Below, piece by piece: positions 46,440-54,789 of a stretch of 64,000 nt of DNA; position 1 is the stretch's first letter, and every line of letters starts with the position of its first letter. The DNA is taken from contig JAXDDX010000013.1 of assembly GCA_034670405.1 (NCBI GenBank), forward strand, positions 3,973,501-4,037,500, written 5' to 3'. The notes beneath the pieces were generated by a model. The model did not search any database and was not told the DNA's origin. It saw only the letters and a program-made list of their open reading frames with translations. The DNA is from Hoplostethus atlanticus (Eukaryota; Chordata; Actinopteri; Trachichthyiformes; Trachichthyidae). The translations under genes and the position numbers were made by a program.

Positions 46440-49400
46440 TAGGCATAGGGAGTTCGGGCAAGGCCATTCAATTATTTCTAGTTTGGGCTGGTGAAGCTTT
46501 TATGACAACCACATGGATACAAAGAAGGATGAAACATTTCCTCCTACTGTTTCTGTACACATGCTTGCACAAGTGCTCAAACTATGGAGTGAATATGATG
46601 CCAATACAATTTACAAATGTTTTTAGCGAGTCACAAATGTGAATGAAGTTTTGTGCACAGCGAAACACAACTCGCGCGTGATTTTTCCGAGTCACAAATG
46701 TGAGAGCAAAAAAGATTTGCACGCCTCTCAAGTACAAAAGTCTTGTGAGTCTTGAATATGCATTTGTCAATATGCATGCAGGTGTGCATCTCAAGTTGTC
46801 GGCACAAAAAACTTCAAATGGTTTGGTCCAATTTGTTTTTCACATTTGTGACTCGGAAAAACTTAATTCACATTTTTGACTCGCTAAAAACATTTGTAAA
46901 TTGTATTGGCATCATGTTCACTCCGTACAAACACTCACCGAGCATTTACCTCTGCCAAGGAGGTTTTTGCCCCTGTTAGTTTGTCTGTCTGTCTGTCAGC
47001 AGGACATCTCAAAAACAGGGTAATTTGGTGGACAGCAGGGCTTGAGCCAAGAAACAGTTGATTCAATTTTGGTGTCATTTAGATCTCTGATTTCCACCAT
47101 TAGACGGTTTTCATTCTTTTAGCCATAACTATGAAACTAATGGAGGTAGAGACTTGATTCCAAATCCTAAAGGGTTGCAGGGCCAAGAAATCAATGTAGC
47201 TTCAAATGTATGTGATAGGAATGATGTGTTTGGATGTAACAGCAAGTTGGGGGATTTCCGTTGTTCTTTGATCAGTAATAATAACAAGTAAAAAGCCTCT
47301 TAGACCTCTTAGACCTGCATCTGATCCTCCAGCTTGTCACCTGTCTGGGTTTACCTCATTACGTGGAGTCTCCGCCCTGCTCGAGTCTCTCTTTCTCTTG
47401 ACCTTTCTCCCTCCTCTCATCACTTCATCGAGGCCACGGCCAGCTGCTGTCGCCTATTGTGGCCAGGGCACCCTGCCAGCCTACCGTTATCACCTGGATG
47501 AGAGGCGCTGGGCAGAACAGTCTGTCTATGAACTAGTGCCAAGGCAAACACACCTGGGTAGCCCTGGGGAGGGAGGGAGGAGTTAAAGAAGTAAGATATG
47601 GGACAAAAATATGGAAAAAAAAGTTATACCCCATAAATGATCAGAATGACAGAATCAGAATCGCCACTTGAAACACCATTGGAAACAACACAGAGAGCCT
47701 TGCAGTCACATGCGTTCAGGATTGCTGAACAAAGAGGTTTTTAGAGGATTCTGATGAAAGATAAAGATGATCAGAAGAGGTCATCAGGTCGCCATGATGA
47801 TGAAATTACCACCAATTTGATCGTAATTCCATCTGCGGTCATGCAAACTAGTTTTAGGGTTAACTCACTCACATTCCAGCTTGTCTAGGAGATACATTTC
47901 TATTGGTTCACTTTGGTCCCGCCTCCCTTTCATGCATAGTGAGTGGCTGAGTGGATTTGCTTTGACTTGCTGGAGTTAGCTGCTGCAACAGAACATTTTT
48001 AGCTCAACCTGACTCAAACTGCATGTCTGTTTGACTCCAGATCAGATGTAAACACACCTCCCGCTACAAAATGCATTTAACATTGTTGTTCCAATCCGTT
48101 AGATGCCACATAGAAGTCATGCCGTCTAGCCTAGAGTCATTTCCGCAGGTCCTATCATCAATACACTGCTCCTTACTGACAACGGACTGTAGCTGTTATA
48201 ACTGAGGAGGACAGTTTGTGCTCCCCGCTGCTTTCCAAATCGGACACCGCTTGTTCGCGTCTAGCCCCAAACCCAAAGCAAGAACCGAGCATTGGGAAAG
48301 GATGAGTCAGTGTGTCCGCCGTGGGGGAATGTGAGGGAGTGCACGACGAGCAGCCGTTCTCTCAATCTGCCGTCTGTCCAGCCCTACCTGCCTCCTCCTC
48401 CTCCTCCTCCTCCTCCACCTCCTACTCTATCTGGCAGCGGTAGACTGAAGACTAACACTGTTTGGCATGTGGCACCCGAAGGTGAACTTCCCACTGGCAG
48501 AAAGTCATGAATCGCTGGCCTCCTGACACCTCCACTCCTGTTCTCTCATTCTGTACCTTCACTCTGTCTCTCTCTCTCGTTCTGACTCTCTCTCTTTTCT
48601 GAATAGGTGTCTGTTCTGTTTTTCCACTGTGGCAGATGGAGTGGTCACAAACAGAATATCCCATATCCTCCTCATTGTTTCACGATATACTTTATACTTT
48701 CATATAATAAATAAGTTGCCTTAATGAGTCCTATTCCTGTAATTTTGCACACCCTAATAAGACTTTTCCTCTCATACATTCTACGTAACGTGTTGAAATT
48801 GTCGGGAGCATATGTTTATATGAGTCCAATTTGCTGTATTCTTGTTTATATTTCATATCCTATTTTTTCCATGCTGTATTATATCACTATTTTCCGCTGC
48901 AGCGACCTAATTTCCCCACAGTGATCATTAAGGTTTCATAATATTGTAGAAGTTTCAGCATTAAAACATTCATTTTCATCCCATGTCGTATTAATATATT
49001 GTGCACGAAATGTATAAAAGCTTTTGTTCAAAGAATTACTAGTGAGGCCAGTGGATTTCAGTCTATTGAAGGGGATAAATGCAATTATGAATACTATTGT
49101 GTTGAGTGGTTTTGAAAATCTAAAAGCGCTGGTTTGTACAGAAAGTGGGTCGAGGACATTTTGAAAACTGAGATATTTCAATGCTAAAATTCACACAGCT
49201 AATTATTCCGTTTTTCCATTACTCCCAGGGCTGCGGGCCGAAGATCTACAGTTTCATCCGTGGGACGAAGCAGCTACAGGTGTTGCGTTTCCTGGGTGTG
49301 TCCATAGGCGTGGCCCAGATCCTGGCCATGGCGCTCACCCTCACCCTGCTCTGGGCCCTCTACTATGGCCGCAAATCCCCAGAGCCGGCCTCCCCGCCAC

Positions 49401-49573
49401 AACCACCACCACCATCAGATGACTCCACCCCCGTCATCGTAACCCACGGGCCTGCGGGGGAAGCCCCAAAGCCAGGTTGCGCCCGTGCGCCGAAGGCCTG
49501 GGCCAACTCCCCCAACATCAACGCCACCGCCACGCCCAACGGACACCAGTTTGAGATGGAACGGCTGTCCTAG
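38070..49573 (+). CDS. tspan12: tspan12, tetraspanin-12
   Basis: Seven coding exons, 38070-38135, 38870-38952, 39731-39866, 42913-42978, 45441-45548, 45659-45802 and 49229-49573, join in phase to 315 codons plus TAG (human 305). Four membrane segments lie at about residues 12-34, 65-85, 89-113 and 222-247. The large extracellular loop has the tetraspanin CCG motif at C156-C157-G158 plus PDSCC (C178, C179), C186 and C203. The cytoplasmic tail of about 68 residues is proline-rich and ends in EMERLS, like the EMEEL end in human. TSPAN12 acts at the plasma membrane with Frizzled-4 and LRP5 to enhance Norrin/beta-catenin signalling in retinal vessels. Start chosen because [20 protein letters not shown] matches human [20 protein letters not shown]. 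It is divergent from ing3 and convergent with kcnd2. Confidence 0.97.
38136..38869. other. tspan12 intron 1 (between coding exons 1 and 2)
   Basis: No repeat family or gene recognised; a GT run at about 38838-38864 ends at the acceptor of exon 2. Confidence 0.6.
38870..38952 (+). CDS. tspan12: tspan12 coding exon 2
   Basis: [27 protein letters not shown], rest of membrane segment 1 and the small loop; a GT run precedes the CCCAG acceptor; GTAAGT donor, phase 2. Confidence 0.96.
38953..39730. other. tspan12 intron 2
   Basis: A CT-rich run at 39676-39728 forms the polypyrimidine tract of exon 3. The short segment CTGGGAAAAACCCTCCGG at about 39210-39228 recurs reversed at about 43916-43945. 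No gene seen. Confidence 0.6.
39731..39866 (+). CDS. tspan12: tspan12 coding exon 3
   Basis: [20 protein letters not shown] and onward to [17 protein letters not shown]; membrane segment 2 and start of segment 3; GTAGGT donor, phase 0. Confidence 0.97.
39867..41099. other. tspan12 intron 3, 5' part
   Basis: GT run at about 39880-39902, CT and GA runs at about 40000-40018 and 40105-40139. No exon recognised. Confidence 0.6.
41100..42012. repeat. minisatellite array of two unit types, copy 3
   Basis: The array starts after a degraded element head (41121-41150, ACCAAGTTTTGGCCCGTCAA). It mixes a unit of about 45 bp (GTACACAATACTGAGTGATA then GTAGGCTCCATGCTAACACT TTAGC) with a shorter one of about 30 bp (ATATAGAAGGCTCCATGCTA ACACTTTAGC). 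An unrelated insertion splits it at 41287-41472. Its long open frames on the minus strand are periodicity artefacts. It lies in tspan12 intron 3. Confidence 0.92.
41287..41472 (-). mobile_element. retroelement tail inserted in the minisatellite
   Basis: Read on the minus strand it ends GTGACAAATAAAGTTCTTGA followed by four tandem ATCTTGA heptamers, a fish LINE/SINE 3' tail. The interrupted minisatellite unit resumes cleanly at TTAGCGTACAC on the other side. Confidence 0.7.
42389..42426. repeat. (GT)n microsatellite
   Basis: GT run in tspan12 intron 3. Confidence 0.95.
42621..42652. repeat. (GT)n microsatellite
   Basis: Second GT run in tspan12 intron 3, about 260 bases upstream of exon 4. 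Confidence 0.95.
42913..42978 (+). CDS. tspan12: tspan12 coding exon 4
   Basis: [22 protein letters not shown], membrane segment 3; CTCTAG acceptor, GTGAGG donor, phase 0. Confidence 0.97.
42979..45440. other. tspan12 intron 4
   Basis: AT-rich at 43.1-43.5 kb; GT runs at 44139-44173 and 45402-45426, the latter ending near the acceptor of exon 5. No exon or gene recognised. Confidence 0.6.
45441..45548 (+). CDS. tspan12: tspan12 coding exon 5
   Basis: [20 protein letters not shown] and [16 protein letters not shown], large-loop helices; about three residues shorter than human at its start. The donor GAG|GTTTTT is weak. Confidence 0.93.
45549..45658. other. tspan12 intron 5 (110 bp) with (TTTTA)n
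   Basis: A very short intron with a weak GTTTTT donor, a pentanucleotide TTTTA run at 45558-45583 and a GCTGCCAG acceptor. Confidence 0.85.
45659..45802 (+). CDS. tspan12: tspan12 coding exon 6
   Basis: [26 protein letters not shown] and on to DLSDLHQE; carries the CCG signature and three further loop cysteines. The preceding intron is only 110 bases. Confidence 0.97.
45803..46582. other. tspan12 intron 6, 5' part
   Basis: CA run at 46393-46436; otherwise nothing recognised. Confidence 0.6.
46393..46436. repeat. (CA)n microsatellite
   Basis: Pure CA run. Confidence 0.95.
46583..46927. mobile_element. foldback MITE with long inverted repeats
   Basis: The left end (46583 onward: TATGGAGTGAATATGATGCC, then AATACAATTTACAAATG and TTTTTAGCGAGTCA) is the reverse complement of the right end over about 70 bases with few mismatches. 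A second inner pair (TTTTCCGAGTCACAAATGTG and its complement) extends the foldback. CAAAC flanks both sides (46578-46582 and 46928-46932), a likely 5-bp target duplication. No coding capacity. It lies in tspan12 intron 6. Confidence 0.88.
46940..47165. repeat. interspersed repeat fragment
   Basis: CCTCTGCCAAGGAGGTTTTT, then GTTTGTCTGTCTGTCTGTCAG CAGGA and further matching text follow a pattern I recognise as a widespread repeat in aquatic animal genomes. Family not named. Confidence 0.5.
47166..49228. other. tspan12 intron 6, 3' part
   Basis: A (CTC)n run at 48391-48415 yields a polyproline frame of no significance. No exon recognised. Confidence 0.6.
49229..49573 (+). CDS. tspan12: tspan12 coding exon 7 (stop)
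   Basis: [20 protein letters not shown] then membrane segment 4 and the cytoplasmic tail. The tail ([13 protein letters not shown] and later [11 protein letters not shown]) diverges from human except at its end. Confidence 0.96.
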   Translation, partial: GCGPKIYSFIRGTKQLQVLRFLGVSIGVAQILAMALTLTLLWALYYGRKSPEPASPPQPPPPSDDSTPVIVTHGPAGEAPKPGCARAPKAWANSPNINATATPNGHQFEMERLS

Positions 49574-51135
49574 CAGAGGGCCAGGAAGGATGTGTTCAGG
49601 GGGGTTGAACACATCCACAAATGAGGAAAATGTGGGTTTGAAGAAAATGTCAGTAGGTGACGAATCTTGGAGGACAAAGAGGTACGAACAGTAAAGGCTC
49701 CCTTGGATCGTGGTACTTTGTGGTTCTTTTTTTTTTGGACACAACCAGGATGTTTTGCCGCCACGGGAACTTGAACACTGCACTCGCTTCAATCTAACGG
49801 AATGACCACTATCTGAGAAAGGAGGAACCCAAAGATCGATCGTTGTTTTCCTCCAAATCCACACCTTCTCATTGGGATTGTCACCACTAGTAAAGAAACA
49901 TATCTGAATTTCAACTCTTTTGGAACTTTCTAAGTGAGATTTAAGAGGAGATTTAAGGAAAACTGAGTTATCGCTCACTCTTTTGAGGCATGTCTTAGTC
50001 AACCGGCAACGCGTACCACTGGAACTTAAAGCAGAGACGTTTTTATCAGAGTGTCTATTGTATATTAGAAGTGGTGCATGGTGTAGAATATTTAAGAATA
50101 TTTGTGTCACACCATTTATTTGAGCGTTCGGTCATCCTCTCACTGGAAGAAAAAAAAAAAACTGAAGGAGCAGAAATACACTGATCTGTCCTCAATACTG
50201 GCATCTCTGTAAATTTGATTCTCGCCACGCCACAAAATTTGATCTTCTGATTTTGCCGTGTTCACACCATTCTCTGACCCTATTTACACCTGGCATTAAC
50301 ATGGCTCAGATTGTATCCAGATTGTGTCTCGATATAATTTATCTGGATTGCATTTAGACCTGTCTAGTATACACAATGAAATCGGTACCAAAAATTTACT
50401 AACAAACTAGCATCCTGACAATCCATTTTTGACCTATTATCTGAGCTGCCTGCCTCCTGTTTGAATTTGAATCTTGGTTGGATCCACACTCAAAAGGTTA
50501 TTTCCCTATATGTGGATTGGAGACACATTACATTTACACTTGTTAATATTGTTAATCTTTGACTACCTCTGGAGATGGTTTGGGCGATCAGATCTTTGGA
50601 TGTATGTGTTTTTCTTCTATCAGAATTCAACCTGATCACCGAGAATGCGGGTTATTGCCAGGTGGAGAGGTGGTCTGCGGTATGTGGCAGAGCTCATTTT
50701 GAAACGATTTAGGTGTATACTGACTGAAAAGGTAGCCCTAAACGAATGTTGTCTTAATTTAATTTAATGAATAGCCAAAGTAAGACTTATTTATAAAAAT
50801 ATCTATGAGTGCATTAAGCTTTGCATGCATTTTTTAATATGTATGTATTGAACAAGTTTCCCTGCTCAAATAATTTTATTTTAAAAAATACAGTAGAAAT
50901 CCTGATCAATGCCACATTTATCTTTCCAAAATATTGGACTTGAGAAAGCTTCCAGATCTACGCCGGCTGTGATCCTCTACTAGCCTTTGTTTTATCTGAT
51001 ATGAGAGGTAGTTTCAGCCAAGCACTCTAATTGGTCAGACGCTTGTCAGTCATACTGCTAATTCACATAAAGCACGCTGAGCCATGCTTTATTGTTTGCT
51101 ATGCCAACTAAATAAAGACAGAAGACTCATTTCTC
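49574..51135 (+). other. tspan12: tspan12 3' UTR (inferred)
   Basis: Runs from the stop codon to shortly after AATAAA at 51111-51116, about 1.56 kb. Earlier clear AATAAA signals on the plus strand were not noticed. Confidence 0.6.
51111..51116 (+). terminator. tspan12 polyadenylation signal
   Basis: AATAAA in the sequence ACTAAATAAAGACAG, the best candidate downstream of tspan12. Confidence 0.55.
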
Positions 51136-51367
51136 ATTCATGGCCACTGACATTTGACTCCAGGACACACAGGAGTTGTAGTTTGTGATTGGACGAAAGT
51201 AAATGATGCAGCGCCGTTCTATCCATTTATCCTTTGACACGAAACCAGTACATGTTTGTCTGGCTCAGTGGATATTCAAGACACCACATGGCACATAGTC
51301 TTTGCCACCTGTCTGTTATCATATATCAGCAAATCAGCAGGGTAATATCATCACCCAGGAACCCCCC

Positions 51368-51398
<31 letters not shown>

Positions 51399-51729
51399 AC
51401 ACACACCCACAGAGACGCAGGAATAATCATTAATCATGCCTTTTATTTGTAACACACTTTTCAAAGTAAGACTCAAGGTGCTGTAGGAAAAAAATAATTA
51501 AAATCAGGAAAAACCCAATGGGAACGTAAACGGGAATAACTAGGTGAATAAAATAAATGAAATAATGAAAATAAAATGTGACACTATGGCATAAAAAGGG
51601 ATGGCAGGCTATTTGGTAGTTGGCAGAAAATGCCAGAGGAAGGTTTTAGGCCTGCATAGAGACTTTATAGTTGCATCACAAATCTCAACTACGTCTGCCC
51701 CCAAATAATGCCTTGTTGGAGCTAGAGAA
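51136..51729. other. intergenic, tspan12 to kcnd2
   Basis: A 23-base C run (51362-51384) passes directly into an (AC)n run ending about 51406. Otherwise nothing recognised. Confidence 0.6.
51362..51406. repeat. compound poly(C)-(AC)n microsatellite
   Basis: 23 C followed by AC repeats. Confidence 0.95.
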
Positions 51730-51734
51730 GAGTC

Positions 51735-52080
51735 AGCTCAGTTAACCTGAACAAACTGTTAGCTAGCTAACTAGCCAGCAGGCTAATTTTGTTCATGTTA
51801 GCATGCAACTACTATCCACTGCTAATGCTAGCTTCTACTAGATACGTTAGCTAGTGCTACTCAGATGTGTGTACAACAGGACAGTGATATTTAGCTGACC
51901 AGATACTATGATTAGCTAGCTAACATGCTGACATTATCTAAACACAGGATGATCGTTTCCCCGCCAAAAACAGCACAGAAACACAGTTAGCTGTTCACAG
52001 CGATTGTTGCCCAAGTGCTGTAGAATATGGCCGTCAGAGGGTGTGTTACATCACCTACATCACCCTCTATTAAAACAGTG
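51735..52080. repeat. interspersed GCTAGC-rich repeat, copy 2
   Basis: Inverted relative to 19665-20050. Matching blocks in order: AACTAGCCAGCAGGCTAA, TAGCTTCTA, CAGATACTA, TTAGCTAGCTAAC, GCTGACATTATC, AACAGCACAGAAA. Confidence 0.7.
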
Positions 52081-52656
52081 TACAGTGGCTGGTCAGTGCA
52101 GTCCACAGCAGCCACATAGAAAGCTGCTATGGTGGGGAGTTTAGTCCTGGGGGCTTGGAAGAACAGGCTGTTGCTTGAACTGAGGATGCAAGATGTTTGT
52201 GGGGTAAGAAGATCCTTGAGGTAGAGTAGAGCATTTCAATCAATGCCCTGGAAAGTCAGGAGAATGGTTTTGAGTTCAATCCTGAACAAGCCATGGAGCC
52301 AGAGCACTGAAGCCAGGATGGGAGTGATGTTTTGGTGTTTATGTGCTTATGGTCCTGGCAGTGCTGTTCTGACTAGAGCTTCTGGAGACTTCTGCCAGGG
52401 ATCCCAATGGAGAGTGGCTTACAGTAGTCCAGCCTTGAGGAAATAAAGATCAGTTTCCAGTGGGATTGGAGTGGGAGTTAGGAATTTGGAAATGTTCTTG
52501 AGATGATAAGAGGCTTTGCAGAGGATGTTTTTCTTTCACTTTTTCCAGCAAAGGTGAGCTGCATTAAAGGTGAGTGCTCCACCTGGTGGGGAGGGGGGGT
52601 GCAGACTAGCAGTGTTGGGGGAGCTACATTGAAAGTCTAGTTTTGCAAGCCACCAG
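52081..52656. other. intergenic, tspan12 to kcnd2
   Basis: Contains phrases such as GGAATGGTTTTGAGTTCAAT and CTTACAGTAGTCCAGCCTTG that look like old retroelement sequence, but I cannot assign a family. Confidence 0.4.
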
Positions 52657-53094
52657 CCTACTATCCCTCAACGTAGTGTATGCTAAAGTGTTAGCATGGA
52701 GCCTACTATCACTCAACATAGTGTATGCTAAAGTGTTAGCATGGAGCCTACTATCACTCAACAGTGTATGCTAAAGTGTTAGTGTGGAGCCTACTATCAC
52801 TCAACGTAGTGTATTCTAAAGTGTTAGCATGGACCCTGCTATCACTCAACAGTGTATGCTAAAGTGTTAGCATGGAGCCTGCTATCACTCAACAGTGTAT
52901 GCTAAAGTGTTAGCATGGAGCCTACTATCACTCAACAGTGTATGCTAAAGTGTTAGTGTGGAGCCTACTATCACTCAACGTAGTGTATTCTAAAGTGTTA
53001 GCATGGACCCTGCTATCACTCAACAGTGTATGCTAAAGTGTTAGCATGGAGCCTGCTATCACTCAACAGTGTATGCTAAAGTGTTAGCATGGAG
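52657..53094. repeat. 43/45-bp minisatellite, 10 units with higher-order duplication
   Basis: 438 bases parse exactly into ten units of lengths 45, 45, 43, 45, 43, 43, 43, 45, 43, 43. Units 3-6 (174 bases) recur as units 7-10 with the same variants (AGTGTGGAG, TATTCTAAAG, CATGGACCC), so the last duplication copied four units together. Confidence 0.93.
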
Positions 53095-53203
53095 CAATGA
53101 AGCAATGATTTACTGGGGATGATTTCGGTCTCATGTTCTCAACACTGAAGAACTAAGTTGACCAACAGAACAATCCTCCTAAAAACTTTGTGTATTCCTT
53201 TAA
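52657..53203 (-). mobile_element. MITE-like element carrying minisatellite, copy 4
   Basis: On the minus strand it starts TTAAAGGAATACACAAAGTT at 53203, passes TTGTTCTGTTGGTCAACTTA and GAGAACATGAGACCGAAATC, and reaches ten minisatellite units. The far end (left side) has no recognisable terminal repeat. Confidence 0.78.
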
Positions 53204-53799
53204 GTGTTGTGGGGGCAAAGGGCAGGGGCCATGGTTTGGTTTGGAACTGGTCCAAGGCCTTCAGGGATCCAGCCAGGAGATGGATATGGCTCCTAGGAGT
53301 CTGGAGGTGTGAACAAGTCTTGAAAGGGTGGGATGAGACAAACCATTAGTATGACCATTACAGGGAGGGGATGAGGGAAAAGAAAGGAGGGTAGAGGAGG
53401 ATTGGGTGAACAACCCTTGCGATGAAACCCCCTGGCCATCTCTCCTTATCTCCCTCCTCCTGTTCACGCCCTCGCTCGCTCACTTGGCAGCTTGACAACG
53501 GTGAAGGATATGATTTATGAAAAAGGGATGGGTGTGTAGTGCCGCTGTCATTTTGGCTTACAAAAGATATATTGTTTTCTCTCTGGCCGTGTCTCTCGCC
53601 TCCTCCTGCCTCCTACGCCTATTCACTAATTTGTTGTAGAAGGACGCTGAGTGTGTTAGAAACAGTGTTCGCACAGCAAGGCTTGCCTAGAATGATATGG
53701 TGTCCAACTCTTTCTCCCCTATGTATCTCTATTGTTCTCGTCTCGTCTGTTAATAGTAAATTGCTATTAGAAGTCAGTGAGACGAATCCTGAGAATCCT
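53204..53799. other. intergenic, tspan12 to kcnd2
   Basis: No gene or repeat family recognised. Confidence 0.5.
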
Positions 53800-54010
53800 T
53801 TTTTAAAAAAAACTTTATTAATCCAGGGAAAAGTGTGCAGTAACACCCTGCTCCACACATTCACACTGGGAGCTGACCAGTACAACCACAATCTTCTACT
53901 GTCGACCACTAGAAGCTGCCCAGTATAACCAAAGGCGGTCTGGGGATTCAAACCAGTGTCCTTCCAGTCACAAGCCCTCTTCAGGGAGTGCATCACTAAT
54001 TGTGGGAATA
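53800..54010 (-). mobile_element. tRNA-derived SINE
   Basis: On the minus strand: CTTGTGACTGGAAGGACACT, then the B box GGTTTGAATCC (53944-53954), a body with GGCAGCTTC and CCCAGTGTGAATGTGTGGAG, and the tail TTTCCCTGGATTAATAAAGT. The same family as at 24.3 kb. Confidence 0.78.
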
Positions 54011-54462
54011 AAGGGAAAGATGCACACGCACTGTATCCTTCTCTCACCCGGGCCATATATCAATTCCTATGCCACTCCTTCCTCTTCCTGAGCTGGTTCC
54101 CTCGCTCCCCTCTCCGTACAGTAAATTGAGCCGGAAATAAAACTTGCTGGCCCCCTGACCCGATCAAAAATAGTCGGGACAGAAATAGTTAGGCATACTT
54201 TAGTTGTGTAAGTCCTGGCTGTGACTCCGCCTACCACGACCACCAGCACCCCACCCCTTGCCACATGTCATCTGCAATGCTCCATGGGTATTTCCAGGGC
54301 TTTGGACAAAACATCCCGGAACGAGAGGGATTTTTTTTTGTTTGTTTTCTTTGTGTTTGTGTTTCTTTGGACTCGAATACAGCCCCCGGCCACAGAATCA
54401 TATCTATCCCATACAGTACCAACAATAAAGTGCCAACTCTCCTCTCAGTCGCCCTGAGAGAA

Positions 54463-54752
54463 TCAGTACGTTTACATGCACACTGATGCGCCAAAATCAC
54501 CTGAACTCAAAATGTTCACGTGGTTGGATTTCTTTAATAACCATGTATTGGTCTAAAAGTGTAAAGAAACCCTATCACTGTCATCTGGTGACCTTTTATG
54601 ACTGCAGTTTGAAAAACACAAACGAAATATGACCCAATGAATCAAAAGATTAAACAGAAATCTAGGTGTGTTAACCAGATTATGCCTACTCTGATGATCT
54701 CCTTACCCTGACTGAGATAATCAGATTCACCTTGTGCATGTAAACGTACTCA
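54463..54752. mobile_element. MITE with AGTACGTTTACATGCACA termini
   Basis: The 20-base left terminus (TCAGTACGTTTACATGCACA) recurs inverted at 54733-54752 with one mismatch. The 290-base element has no coding capacity. A clear target duplication was not found. Confidence 0.75.
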
Positions 54753-54789
54753 TAGTGTTGACCACAAAAGGAGACACCCAGGCTTGTAG

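Noticed and set aside
49415-50110. 231-codon minus-strand open frame over the tspan12 last exon and 3' UTR
   Set aside because: Antisense shadow of the GC-rich tail exon; no homology.
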